A stretch of 64,000 bases of DNA, taken from contig NC_066591.1 of NCBI RefSeq assembly GCF_905475345.1, forward strand, positions 5,470,501 to 5,534,500, written 5' to 3'. The notes under the pieces were generated by a model. That model did no database searches. It saw only the letters and a program-made list of their open reading frames with translations, and had not been told where the DNA came from. The DNA comes from Vespula vulgaris (taxonomy: Eukaryota > Arthropoda > Insecta > Hymenoptera > Vespidae). Made by a program: the position numbers and the translations under genes. The first letter of the stretch is position 1, and each line of letters starts with the position of its first letter. This document shows, one piece after another, positions 1 to 12,660 of this stretch.

Positions 1-1478
1 CTTTTTGCTATAGCCGATTTATAGTTGGGAATGTTTGACTTGTTGTTTTTACTGTTGGCACTTTGTTATTGTTCCACATCTGTATATATATATACATATA
101 TATATATCTCTATATAATAACATGTCTCATGAAATTCGCGTTCCAACGGTGAGCAACCTTGTTTCGCTATATTAATTAATTAATATATCCTACGTATACT
201 CGTATTATTCTTGCAAAGCTTATCTACGATCGATTGCTCATACTAATTAATCATTTCGAAGTGAACGCAATTATATTTGTTTTTTATCACGATAATTAAA
301 ACTTTCTTATCCTTTAAGGATTAAAAGGAAATATTTCCAAGTGGAACATTGGGGATTACCGTTGGACACAAATTTTACAGGATGTTCCGATTATCTCCGT
401 TAATCGGACGATTTATTATTCGTCTGTTTTATTCACACTTGTTTACGAACGTTGCGAATGTTGGATCAAGTTTAAAATATCGCGCAAACGTACGTACTTA
501 AGTACTTACGTGCTCGTGCGTCTACGTACATAAACGTGGAAAAAAATGGGGGAAAAAGAAAAATGGGAATCTCCTATAATTTCGTTTCGTGCTTTCGTTG
601 CGAAGTCTGCAAAAAAGTGACATTGATGCTCTCTAGTAAAGTAATTCTCTTATCAAATTATTCTAGCTATCAGTATTTTATTTTATTATTATTTTGTCGA
701 CATATTTGGTCGTTTTCATCGTCTCTTTTATTTTATTATTATTTATTATTATTTTCTTTCTTTTCAATAACACTTCACGTCGGGAGTTCTCCTAACGAGA
801 GGAGAGAACAAACGATATATGTATGTTTTAATTGCTAATCGTGAAGTATGTAATTGTTCAGAACATTTTATTGTTTAATACCACTCGGCCAATACTCATT
901 TATTTTAATAGTACAAAGAATAGGCGCAGAAAAAACGTCAGAAATTTCTTCGTTCTCGATCGACTTTTTTCCTGCTTTTTATAGATCTCTTCGATTATTC
1001 CATCGTCTTTCTGTCGAAATAGTACGAACTTTCGACTATTTTTCGTACAATTTTTATTTCGTTCTACTTAAAATAGATTCTCGAGGATACAAAGCTTTAG
1101 AATTTCGTATCTATGTTCTAAATTTTTATAGAGGAAAATGGTCTTCGAATTATAAATTTACAGCTTAAATGGAACGTGTTGTATATTTTACCTCTATATT
1201 CATTCTTTGTGATTCAGAACTAATGGTTGAGATATTTCCAGAAGAAGTAACATCCCTTTAAATCGTACGCGTTACTTCCGCGTTTACATATCGTTTATGA
1301 TCGTTCAAAGAATATTGATCTTTTATCGTGATGTCTGAAGGTTCAATGCGAGTTATCGTCGCAGTGCTTTAGACGAGCATATCGTGTAACAAGTACGTAA
1401 AGCACTGACAGGTGTCGCAAGAACGTCACGAGAGTTCTCGTACTTCGAACTTAAAGTTCTCGCGTCTCTCCTTTCGCA

Positions 1479-1503
1479 AAATAGGCAGGTAGCTGGCCTA
1501 TTT
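1479..1503. repeat. small perfect inverted repeat
   Basis: AAATAGGC and GCCTATTT form an 8-base perfect stem around the short loop aggtagctg. No function inferred. Confidence 0.6.
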
Positions 1504-1638
1504 CGAAAAATCCTTGACGTTTGTAGGTCGGAAGTCGAAAGGTTTTGTCGAAAGACAACGAAACACAGTCAGGCATTACGTGAGTAAAAATAATTTTCTG
1601 ACGTTCATGTAACAAGGCACGAAATAGAGATTAAAACG

Positions 1639-1745
1639 ATATGTCTAATCGTAGAATTTATTATCCAGAATTTCACCAAAAATATTTATAACGCCCTATT
1701 ATATGTCTAATTGTAGAATTTATTACCTAAAATTTTATCGAAAAG
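1639..1745. repeat. 62-base imperfect tandem duplication
   Basis: Two copies beginning ATATGTCTAATYGTAGAATT at 1639 and 1701 continue with similar sequence for about 45 bases. A local duplication with some divergence. Confidence 0.7.
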
Positions 1746-1808
1746 AAATCTGTGGCACTACGTATAAATTAGGCATAGATAATGACATGTGTAGTCTTAG
1801 AGTAGGAC

Positions 1809-1837
1809 AATGAAATGAAAGTCATCGTCATTTCATT
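1809..1837. repeat. perfect 10-base inverted repeat
   Basis: AATGAAATGA and TCATTTCATT flank the nine-base loop aagtcatcg. Small hairpin of unknown role. Confidence 0.6.
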
Positions 1838-2308
1838 TACGTACTTACGGACATTATCTTATTGCAAAATGTCCGCTTATAAAAATAATTCGACCATCAG
1901 GACGAGTCCTTTATATCACCCTATATAACGAGCTCCTCATACCGAAGATACACTTAAAGTGGAAAGTATCGTTTAGGAATAGCCCCTAAATGGATTATAA
2001 TAAATCGAGTCTTATGCGCGAGGCTCGATCCCGTATGTCTCCATGTAGGATGAAACGAGTTAGATAGGTATATATCGCGACGCCATAATTTCCAATAGTG
2101 ACCTTTCCAGAAACGTGAATTTTTGAAGAATATTTTCGTGAGAAATTGCCGACGAAAGCGTCGACGTTTTGTTTCTCTCACGAGAATATTTTCCAAAAAT
2201 ATTTCACGTATCTTTTTAGCTATAAATAGTAAAGACTTAGAAAGAAAATAAAAAAGTAAAGGAAAAATAGGAAAAAAGATCGTATGTTTGTGCTTGAGTG
2301 TGTGTGTG

Positions 2309-2340
2309 AAAGAAAGAGAGAGAGAGAGAAAGAGAGGAAG
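2309..2340. repeat. GA microsatellite
   Basis: Interrupted GA run after a short GT run, just upstream of the candidate exon at 2424. Confidence 0.85.
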
Positions 2341-2423
2341 ATCAGAACAAAAAAAAAGAAAAACTTAGGATAGGTCAGTCTGGCGTGCAACAATGTAGTG
2401 TGTGCTTGTGGTGTGGATTTCAG

Positions 2424-2534
2424 CAGGCCTACAGTCAGTACATCCCAGCTACAAGGGCCCAAGTTTCCGGGGCCCAGGGTGGGCAGACGGGGGTCGCCAT
2501 GGACGGCACTTACCTCGTCGAGGCCTCTTTTTGA
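2424..2534 (+). CDS. candidate terminal coding exon of an unrecognised plus-strand gene
   Basis: A GC-rich island in AT-rich DNA. It begins after a tandem acceptor (tttcagcag, so the start may be 2424 or 2427) and is open in phase 0 for 36 codons to a TGA at 2532-2534. The product starts QAYSQYIPATRAQVSGAQGG and ends VAMDGTYLVEASF. The jump in GC matches the acceptor and stop closely. Upstream sequence is UG-rich rather than a classic pyrimidine tract. The reverse strand has a donor-like GAG|GTAAGT in the same place, but the AT-rich sequence behind it has no credible coding. I do not recognise the family; the body of the gene would lie left of the window. Confidence 0.45.
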   Translation, partial: QAYSQYIPATRAQVSGAQGGQTGVAMDGTYLVEASF

Positions 2535-2889
2535 GTGTCCGCTACGTAGTAAGAAATCGATATATCGAGATAAATCTTCATGTACAATATATACATGACA
2601 CATACATTATATATGTATAAAGATCGATATAAAGCAATTCGATTGATATTTGTATAAGCCGTAAATGAAAAGAAAAGGAAAATGAGAAAAGTAAAAAAAT
2701 TTTAAGAGTCTCTTTCTAGTTGACACTTGAAGTCACATTACCGATTCGAGTCGTGTATGAAAATATTTGATAATACGTGTGAAAGTGAACTAAAGTAAAA
2801 ACGAATATGTAAAGGACACTCTTATAAAGCTCGAAAGCGAAAAGAAACGTAATAATTCGAGACTAGAGGCCATGAAAAAATCAAGGAAG

Positions 2890-2968
2890 GGAAAGAGAAA
2901 GAGAGAGAGAGAGAGAGAGAGGGAGAGAGGGAGAGAGAGGGAGAGAGAGGGAGAGAGAAAGAGAGAAA
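2890..2968. repeat. GA / GGGAGAGA compound microsatellite
   Basis: A GA run grading into repeated GGGAGAGA units on the plus strand. Confidence 0.9.
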
Positions 2969-4080
2969 CGAGGTGAAGACGAAACGAAAATCGACTTGAA
3001 TTAAAAAAAATTAGTAAGGTACACCAAAAGAAAATCTACTGTGTCAATCAATCAAATTCTTCTCTATTTCCTCATTTCCGTGCTATCTCCATCGATGCGA
3101 CCTCTCGACCCCCGGGATCATCAACAACGACGATCGATGATGATTCGATGTCTGGATTCTCTATGCTGATGGATACGACGACCGCAACGATGACCATCGT
3201 CGCGTTACTACCACTGCTATCACCACCGTCACCACCAACATCAAACCACCACCACTGCCATTCCGATCATCGCCACCATCTTCATCGTCATCGACATCTC
3301 CGTACATCGACTTCGAACGCACTTCGGACACCACAATGGCTCCCTCTTCTTGACCGTTCGATCTTTGATACACGCAATAACACATTCTTTACGAAACGAT
3401 CGTTCGTTCTGGAATTACTAAACAATGAAATCGCTGATCATTATTAATGCCGAATGAACGAACACGTTCATCAAATGCAAACGACAAACGATGGAACGAC
3501 TGAACAAAAAATATGAAAATGTAAACCGCTCGTCATCGTAAACGCATGCTGCGAATGTACGAATCAAAAATGACGTATAATATATTTAACGACACTCGGG
3601 ACGGTATGAAAAAAACGAAAACGAAAACAACAACAATTCGATCGACGAACGCTCGACTGCCAATCGTTGACGGCGTCATGGAATGGAATCGTCACGATAA
3701 CGAAAAAACGGAAAATGAAAAATGAAAAAAAAAAATGCCCTAAACGAACGACGGGCTATGCGATGCTAACGAACGGTGAATGAAAACGAACGCAATGAAA
3801 AACAAAACAAAAAAAAATAACGCGCACATACACGTACGAACGCATAAAAAATGAAAACGATGGACAAATGAACGGAACGATCTCACGACGAACCAATTCT
3901 ACGACGGTGTTACACATGTCCACGTATAGAGCTTGTCCTATCAGCTCACCTCGAACGAGAGCAAGGATAGAGTGGTGCTCGTATATGGCGACCGTATACA
4001 AGTGCGGAAAAAGGTAAAGAAATTGTTTCCTCATTTGGAAACGCTTGTGGACGCTATGATATATCGTTATAAAAATATAA

Positions 4081-4081
4081 A

Positions 4082-4161
<80 letters not shown>
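4081..4161. repeat. long GA microsatellite
   Basis: About 80 bases of GA with one C interruption, followed by a short ATG/GAT run. Confidence 0.95.
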
Positions 4162-4166
<5 letters not shown>

Positions 4167-5539
4167 AGAATAATGATATTCATGATGATGATGATGATAA
4201 TGATAAAAATGATAACGATGCTGTTGCTGATGTGATAATTTATATATACATACGTATATAGATATGATATCTATATAATCGTGTCTATATACATACATAT
4301 GATATACGTATGCGAATATATACACGATTTAATCATTTGGATGATGAAATCTTGCCTCACACGATGGGAGGACACACGAGAGGCACACGACGAGGTCCTC
4401 CAGAACAGAAATCCTCTTTGGTGATCGTGTCAGCCGATCGTGCGAGCCGATCTTATCGCGTGGCTGTCTTATCTAAGTTGGCTTATGGATGTTCGCTTTC
4501 TTTTCAACAGTTACTTTTCTTCTATCGACGTTTTTATTATTCATCACAATTATATGCTGATACCTGGACAACGGTTTTAGTTGTAATCGTTTATATTGGC
4601 TGATCTGAACTACTATTCTTTTACTGCTTCTCGCCGTATTTTTGCTTCTTAAAACTGATGCGTTCGTTGTTTTAGGTAGACATCGAGAACGAAATAAAGG
4701 TGATTAGAAATTCTAATAATAGAATGTTTGCGATGTAGGAAGTAGAAGGTTAATTTTCTGAATTACAAGGGAGACATATCGTTATAATTTCTCGAATAAT
4801 GAGAATCGTTAGAAATCGAACTTGAAGATGTCTTTTCTATGAATGATCTTTTTTGATTGTATTTCTTAGCATTTTCCACAAACATATGTGATTATTTCAT
4901 AAAATTATTATATGTATAATCATAGCTTTGTTCCAACCAATGTTTTACAATATTCGTATTATAAATAATCGAAGATGTCGAAGTGTTCTTAGAATTTCTA
5001 ATCGCGCAACTCACGCTTTTACTTATTATTTATTACTCGTTACGTGAAATTTAATTTTTTGCCTGGATATATTCGGCGATCTTTTTTTTCCACAAACGCG
5101 ATATGGTAAATCAATTGTTGATCTTATTACTTGTTCGATATTACTTTCTCGAAAAATGCATACAAGCGCCGAAACGAAGTCTTATATCTTATCAACCTTA
5201 TCGTGGTTAAACATAAAAATGGTAGAACATAAAATGTGATAAAAGAAAATGAAAAATAGAAAACGTGTCACTCGATATCGGCCTTTTTCGGTGGTTGAGA
5301 TAAAATCTTTTCTTTCTTTTTCTTTTTGCCGTTCGTATTTTATCAAAGCAATCAACCATTGTGGCTTTTCCTACTTTCTTTGCCATCTCCTTTCATCGAA
5401 TCTTAGAGTTTCATGTCGGTATCTTTGAATACACATGAACGTAAAAAGGATAAGTATCTAGGCACTCTTATTCGTTGAGTACATCTCTGAGTGCGCGAAG
5501 ATAAATGAGAGTGGAATACAAAGAAATCGGTGTTGCTAG

Positions 5540-5582
5540 TCTCTCTCTCTCTCTCTCCCTTTCTCTCTCTCTCTTTTTCTCT
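5540..5582. repeat. CT microsatellite
   Basis: Interrupted CT run on the plus strand. Confidence 0.85.
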
Positions 5583-5620
5583 TTCTATGTTTGAAGTAAC
5601 ATCACCGAAATAGTTCTGAG

Positions 5621-5658
5621 AAAGTATTATAGTCTCTCTAAAGTATTATAGTCTCTCT
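5621..5658. repeat. perfect 19-base direct tandem repeat
   Basis: AAAGTATTATAGTCTCTCT occurs twice head to tail (5621-5639 and 5640-5658). Confidence 0.9.
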
Positions 5659-7101
5659 ACTCTATAGTCTCGTTTGACCGATATATAGATTCATTCATTA
5701 TCAGATGTTTTGAAGAGCCTGTTTCACTTGATACCATCACCGAACATTATCAATATCAACATCATCGTCTTCAACGCTTTTTCTTTTTCTTTTTTCCTCT
5801 TATCCATGCTACGGAAAGGGGCTCGCGTGTACACGTACATATATATGTTACGCGACGCGGAAAAATAGAATTACACGACCCGTAAAGGTCGTTTTGTGAG
5901 CACACTTAATGAGAACCGCATTTACAGGGTATCCACGATGCAGTTATTGCGCTTTGCATCGAGAAAGAAATAAACGACCGCAGTGAATGCGTCCTGTAAC
6001 GTTAATTAATTCACGCCACGATTTTACTACACCCCTCTAGACATTGCATAATGCTTTCGAAAGAGAGATATTATAGATATTTATAATTAAAAGAGCGCGT
6101 CACGTAACGGTAATGTTTAATAAGATTCATAAACGCGTGTTGTTTCGAACGTTTCTCACATTATCGTAAATTGTTCTATTCTCTTTCTTCAGTTTCCGAT
6201 GAGTCTTCATAATTTTTGTGTTGCATTTTCTTGCTATTTATCCTTATATATAATTTTGCTACGATCTATTCGATCTTCGGAGCTCGTCAATTATGTACCT
6301 ACGCTTAGAATTAGGCTTTTTCTAAGTTGTTTATTTCATAGGAAGAAATCGTATTATCGAATTTCGTCTTCTGTTGAATTTTAACGTGATAATTATTATC
6401 GTGCTGATAGCACGAATACATTTTTATTATGTTGTACTCGTCTAATTAAAGTTCTCCTTAAAATGGGGTCAACATCCATAAAATCCGCTAAAGAAAAAAC
6501 ATTTGGTAAGAATTCTTCGCTTTGAGATTCAGTTCTTTTATGTATACATTTTACCTTGGGAAAAGACTTTCTTCTTAATGTAGTTAGTGAATGCTTAATA
6601 ACGTTTTCAACATTTATTTTTTCTATTTAAAAAAATTTTATACAGATATGAAGGGGTAACATTGCTTTTGGTTAGACGTCCTATGATACTTTAGCCATCC
6701 TCTATCTCTGCGAATCATTGCGTTTCGCACAAGCATCCCTAACGTTTATAGCGCTACTGATAATATAGTAGTTTTGACTTCGTTCGATAAAATAGGTATA
6801 TTGAATGCAACAATTTAATACGATTGAGTATTCCCTTGCATTGCATTTTGATATCAATAATTATTTCGTCGAATATTCGAAAAGTTCCTGTAGTTTCTAC
6901 ATGTACTTACACTCGGATAGAAAGGTAAATTATTTATAACGTACTTGTATATATTACATTCGATACCTGAAAATCCTGCTTGACATTATTTCCGGTTTTG
7001 AATGCGAAATATTTTTTATTTCATTCGACGGATATCATTGAGTGCAAGTAATGTAAAACATTTTATTTAGTTTAAGTTTCAGTTTAGTTTAAATTATTCT
7101 A

Positions 7102-7146
7102 TACATATATACGTACATATATACGTACATATATACGTACATACAT
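7102..7146. repeat. short tandem array of 12-base units
   Basis: Repeated ACATATATACGT units, then ACAT repeats. Confidence 0.8.
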
Positions 7147-8816
7147 ACATACGTATTTGGTGAAAGCTTGTACGATTAAGTATGTGTATAGAGGAGTGCA
7201 CGAAGTGCATCGTCGCACCTGCAGTGCGGTGCAGCTTGTCACGAGGAATTATTAGCTCGAACGATTTCTGTCTTCGAAGAAAACAGGACATAGCGTTGAC
7301 TATCGAGCAAACGACGACAAATGGACAATGATGAATACGTTGACTCGTAAAGGTCACCGCAATGCGTTCAAGCATGTCTTTTCACGGACCTAGTCCGAGT
7401 TTTAGTATATCCAGACCGAACGTAGAACGTCCAACTTTTCCGGAGTGAAGAACTTCCTAATAAATTTAGTTTGTTCAAACTTGATGTAATTAAGAGTGGA
7501 TTCATTATACATACTCGAGATACGTTCGTGCGATGAGACTGTTGATGAGACTCTTTTATTTTTATCTATATATTATAATATGACCTGTATATTTTTACTT
7601 AACACTTAGAACTTGATAATTCCTTAATTTTCATCATTGTTTCGTAGAAAAAGCGAAACCTTTTTTCCTTTCTATTAATTTTATTTATTCAACAAAAAAG
7701 AAAGGAAAAGCTTCGACGAAGAGATCTATGTATATATCTTAAAGCTTTGTTATATTATGCTTTCAATAAATATTTTACGTATATTGCATGCCTTTGTAAA
7801 TATATACATATATGTACATACGGTTCAATATCTTCGTAGTTCCCGTACTATTCGTTCTTATCTTTATCAATTATCTATTATCTTCTTCTTGTTCTTCATG
7901 GTATTTTAATTCTTATTGTTGCTTGCTTCGCACTTGTTGTTTTATTATAATTGTCTTTGTTGTTCATTGTTACGCATGATTTTGTTTCTCTGCACGTTGC
8001 CACGTGTCTTTTTCATTCTCCCTTCCTCTCGCTCTCTCTCCGTTCTTTCGACTAAAAAAAAAAAAAAAACAAATACTACTCGGTTATGTTTTATGATCTT
8101 TAAATTTGTAGAAATAAGATTTAAAAACAGAACGAAATTATATGAAAAAGATAAAGAAAAACGACTCGACCCTCCTTTCTTTTCTCTAAACACGCGTGTA
8201 AACATTTGTTTTCTTCTCACATGTTTTTAGAATAATCCGACGTTCGATCCTTTTGAATGTTTTATAATATTTCAAATCTAGCAAGCGACGCTTCTCTCGA
8301 GTGGATAAATAATTTTCTCTTTCAACATTTTTGAAGCCGAGCATCATTTTTCTTCTCTTTCTAAAAAAAAGAAAAAAAAGAAAAAGAGAAGACACCGATC
8401 ATCGTACAACACTTTTTTAATACTTTCTCATCGACGTACTTTCGCTCGTATATACAGTTTCTTTTCCCTATCGTTCATTCAAGATTTTTATTCTATTTTT
8501 TTTCATTCCTAGCAATCGAGCGCGAGAAGAACTTTTATATCCTAAACCGATTCTTTCGGAAAACACGCGAAGTCGATCTTCGAACTCAATCGAAAGTTCC
8601 TTGTGGTTGTCTCGAGTATCTTGCATTTTGAGTTTTGACCGTGACACTTGATAGAGTACTATTGCGTTGCACTTTTTCTTCTAAATTGCGCTCTCCACAA
8701 GAGCGAGCAAAGAAGCAATCGATACAGATAAAAAGAGAATGAGAGAAGAAAAGTGAGGGAGGAGAGGTAGATATAGTTTAATCTGCCTTAGTCGATTTAG
8801 AAATGAGAGAGCGAGC

Positions 8817-8828
8817 GAGCGAAAGAAC

Positions 8829-8879
<51 letters not shown>

Positions 8880-8935
8880 CGAGAAAATGGAGAGATAGAG
8901 AGAAAAAAAAGAGAGAGAGAGAAGAAGCGAGTGAA

Positions 8936-8975
<40 letters not shown>
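8817..8975. repeat. compound GA-rich array
   Basis: Purine-only GA runs with short interruptions, ending less than 100 bases before the acceptor of the candidate exon at 9059. Confidence 0.9.
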
Positions 8976-9058
8976 TGATAAGAAGTTGAGGAGAAAAAGA
9001 AAAGAGTGGGAAGAAAGGAAAGAACATTCAAACATATCCGAAATGCCAATTGTTCCAG

Positions 9059-9199
9059 GACCTAAAGAAGCGCGGTTCCCACACCTGTGACATGCAGGCC
9101 CTACAGCCACTTCCGGTCCCCACCACCACAACCAACACCGCGCCTGCCATGACTACTTCCGGTGGGCAGCCACCGCTTCCGCTTTCGGAGACCGCTTGA
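9059..9199 (+). CDS. candidate alternative terminal coding exon of an unrecognised plus-strand gene
   Basis: After a good acceptor (caattgttccag, 9047-9058) one frame stays open for 46 codons to TGA at 9197-9199. The other two frames close within 10 codons. The product starts DLKKRGSHTCDMQALQPLPV and continues with a Thr/Pro-rich tail ending QPPLPLSETA. The segment is strikingly GC-rich against its GA-repeat and AT-rich surroundings. It starts in the same phase (0) as the exon at 2424 on the same strand, so the two could be alternative last exons of one gene. I do not recognise the family. Confidence 0.45.
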   Translation, partial: DLKKRGSHTCDMQALQPLPVPTTTTNTAPAMTTSGGQPPLPLSETA

Positions 9200-11739
9200 G
9201 TACGATCGAGACCAATCACGATCACCATATCCGCTAATAAGATCACCTATAACTATCATCGTTCTTCTCTACCGCTTCGAGAACGAACCACGGCCAACTG
9301 GCCATGAACACGGTGAGCCTGAATCACGATCATTTAAAAAGAAATAAAAAGTAAAACAAAAAAAAATAGAAAAAGAATTCTAAAAAATAAAAAAAAAACT
9401 AGAAAAAAGATGGAGAGATATCGTCGAAAAAGAAAGAATAAAGGAACATTGAGAAGAGGAATATGTAATAAAGCGCATCACCGGAAGTAGTCGTAAACTT
9501 CTTCGTGGTCTTTGATAGATTTTCGTGAACACGTATCGCTGATTACTGATACTTTTGTTAATTGACGATAAATTAGTAATCAACGAACAATTCGTAACAC
9601 TCTATCAATTTATCAACACTGTATATGACGAAAGTTTTGAGTCAGTTTGAACACACAAGTAATTCCTGTTCTTACGAATTAATTCATTTCGATCCCATTT
9701 TTCGTAAAATGAAAACTGACATTTCCCATAAACATGATATAATATGTGTAACTTTTGTTTCTGACAATTAATTAGTTTCATTGAAAATTTTACTAATTTT
9801 GAATATAAGATAAATTTGATATTATACCATACAAAATAAATTCTCTGTTAAATTTAGGAATTCGTAATATGGGAACTACCAGTAGATATCATTCGAAATT
9901 AAAAATTCTTGAAAATTTTGAGAAATTAATTATATTAAGTTTTGAAATGATAAATATAAATCATACTTGTTTCACATAATAAATGGTTCAAAATGTTTTA
10001 ACGTTTTCGAGATTGTCGAAACTTTAAACAGTTTTCAAAACTTTTCAAGAATTTCCGACTTCGAATAATTATGGAAACGATTCGAAACTTCACGGTTATC
10101 GAATCGTTTCAAAAATTTTCAAGAGATTCGTATCGATTCGGTTCGCATGAAATGTACAAACTTGCTTTAGTCAATCGTTTTCTTTTCTCTTGTCGGATAC
10201 TATGTATCTTGTATAGTAGTAGAAAAGTTTACTCGATCATATTGTTGTTGCTCCAAGCGTTGGAGAAAGCTCTCACATTTTCTTTTAAAATTTTCTGCCT
10301 ACTTTCGGTGGTTTGCGCTGTTTTTTTTCTCTACACACAACAAGTTTTCTATTCTTTTTCGATATTTCACTCTGTTTCTTTCGCGAATATTACAAGTAAT
10401 CCAGTAATCGTAAGTTAATACTCGTTTACAAAGGATCACATTTATATATATATGTATATATATAAAATAATATTTTTATTTTGAATCAAAATATTGAATT
10501 AATATTTAAATAAAATGATATTTTAAAATCATATTTTAATTGTGATGCATAAGAATTTTTTTATATTTATATTATTTACTTTTTTTGTACTCGGTCAAAT
10601 TTAAATTCACGAAGACAAAGAATACCTAGAGGGAAATCATGCGTCAAGGATTTCTTTACGAAATTCTTCGATGGCTACCGTTTTATTAACACTAATTAAG
10701 CTTTGTCGTTCCCTCAAGCGAAAACCGGTCAACTGTGCTATCCTACAAGTGTATAATATCTTGTAACCCGTGAAAGGGTAAAACGCAACGACTTTTTGTC
10801 GTATCCATCTCATCAAGGTCGAACGATAATTATACGAGCTACCCCTTCAGTTCTTTTCGCGATTATTGGATTACGCTTTAAGATCGAGATGCTTACTTCT
10901 AGTTAGAAGGACGAAGCTATAATAAAACTTGATTACACGCTAATTAATATCGGATATTCATCGTTCGAGCGTGGAATATGACCTTTTGATCCGAATAATT
11001 TGAGAAAGATAATAATTCATTGTTTGATCTCTATAAAAGGGAAGATTTTTTAAAAGAACTGATTATTTTGAAGATCTATTTTGATCCACCGAGCTGATTA
11101 AAAATCAACGAAATTTCAGATTTGACGTTCGCTTACTTCTGAGACGTTTGGCTTGTTTTTCAGTACCAGTTAATATTTCTAGCATAGTCTCGTTGTTTTA
11201 TCCGAAGATAATGGAGAATGTGTTTAGCGAGATGATTTCTCGCAAAATATGTATCGGCCGTCGTATCGAGTCTGCTATCGAGGTGGTTCAGTCAGCAAGT
11301 GGATGATGAATCAGCCGGTAATCGAACACCAAAGCTCGTTGCTCGAATTTCGATCCTGAGAGCTCTGGATGCTCGACTCGAGGACGAAGCTAGTTCGAGA
11401 AAGGAGCTTGATCCTCCGAAACGAGGTCGAAGGTAAATTTGCACAGAGGTAAACCGCCGAAATACCTGGTGTGGAATGAATGCGTTCCCATTGGCTTATC
11501 TCACAGTTTCTCTTCTGCATAGAATCGTCATTGTTCGATCGATATCTCGAACGACAAAGTTTCAGTAAAATCAAGGGAATGTTGTATTTTTTAATAATTA
11601 GGTATATCAATTTTAGTTTATCTGTATTATTTTAAAATCGAAATTTATTCGATGTTTCTTGTATTTCGATTCAATCGAAAATCAAATCATAGTGTAAAAT
11701 TCGATCATCTCAAACTATGGGAATGAGCTTCGTTATCTG

Positions 11740-12660
11740 GTCGTCGACCGTACAGTAGCAACTTATCGTTTCTCTCTCTCTCTCTTACTCTATCCTTTTC
11801 TCGAAGTAAGTTTCAAAGAGCCTCGAGGTATAATCTGGTAGAGATATCGATCAGAGTTCTCGACTCTCAGCTGTGTTACTCTCCTCTCTATCTTCCTGGG
11901 GTGCCAGCAACCGAGTCGAGTGTGTTATTTCTATCGCTCATTCTCCTGCTCTAGCCAGCTTCGCCGAGGTAGTCGTTGTGTGCAAATGTGTATACGTGTG
12001 ATGGATCACACTACTAGCGCATAGACAAAAAGAGACGCGTACGCGCCATCAGCAGCATTTTCACGGACGTCTCACTTATTCTCAAGATACTCTCGAGATT
12101 TTCTCTTCTTCTTCTTACTTTTGGCCCATCTCTCTATCTCTTTCTAACCCTTTTGGTGCGAACCAACCAGCCATTCTATATCTTTCGTTTCTTTCATCCT
12201 TCGTCTTCCGGCACTCTTCCATCATTCGCATTTTTTAAATTCTGTTTTGCTGGTTCCTTCTTTCGCATAACAATCGTGACCGTCTCTTCTCTTCTCTCTC
12301 TCTCTCTCTCTCTCTGACTCTACTTCTCCTTTTTGAATCTTCTTCAACACTCGGCAAGCTGGCCGACTTTCCAAGAACACGCGCCGTAGCAAAGCCTATT
12401 TTCCTTCTTGAATTCGTCGTTCAACTTTCGAAAATCCGATAGTTGTACGAGTAGCCAAAGTCCATCTTTTCCTCTGAGATCGACTCTGTCTCTCTCTTTT
12501 TCTTTCTTTTATTTTTTATCGACTTTCTAAATTGAACTCCGCTATCCAACTTTGACCGATCGACTGGCGGCTTTCGTTGGAATGCCTGTTATGCGACTGA
12601 CTCGTTCGAGTTTCTTCCTTCTCTGCCGTTTTATTGCTCTCTTTGACCGATTCTTCGAAT
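11740..12660 (+). promoter_or_regulatory. pyrimidine-rich, GC-richer block resembling a promoter or 5' UTR
   Basis: Base composition changes abruptly. The plus strand is rich in CT runs and mixed CG-containing sequence, with several TCAG-type initiator-like sites (for example near 11,867) and no long open frame. This is the look of an insect 5' UTR or promoter of a plus-strand transcript. No ATG-containing exon or donor could be assigned, so it remains inference. Confidence 0.2.

Larger units (their letters stand above)
1..2308. other. AT-rich non-coding region, probably intronic
   Basis: No convincing exon on either strand. Short open frames at 536-838, 854-1168 and 1954-2196 have AT-rich, low-complexity or unfamiliar products and no matching splice sites. 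The stretch contains a small hairpin, a 62-base tandem duplication and a second hairpin, listed separately. If the exon at 2424 is real, this is intron. Confidence 0.5.
2535..9058. other. non-coding stretch between the two candidate last exons (3' UTR or intron)
   Basis: It begins AT-rich, then holds GA arrays, an ATC/ACC-rich trinucleotide stretch at 3.13-3.33 kb, and scattered A-rich CGAACG-type sequence at 3.4-3.9 kb. A GC-richer patch at 4,340-4,480 has an open plus frame (from 4310) of unfamiliar composition and no clear splice sites. From 4.6 to 8.8 kb it is AT-rich with no supported gene. The first 1-2 kb may be 3' UTR of the exon ending at 2534. Confidence 0.4.

Noticed and set aside
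1954..2196. 80-codon minus-strand frame rich in Arg, Trp and Lys
   Set aside because: No splice sites, no recognised family and AT-rich surroundings; probably a chance frame.
3148..3447. 99-codon plus frame rich in His, Thr and Pro
   Set aside because: It is a translation of ATC/ACC trinucleotide-rich DNA and has no coding signature beyond that.
3756..4325. 189-codon minus frame
   Set aside because: Its core is Ser-Leu repeats from the GA/CT microsatellite.
8681..9131. overlapping minus frames of about 120 codons
   Set aside because: Made of Ser-Leu repeats from GA arrays; the GC-rich end is better read as the plus-strand exon at 9059.
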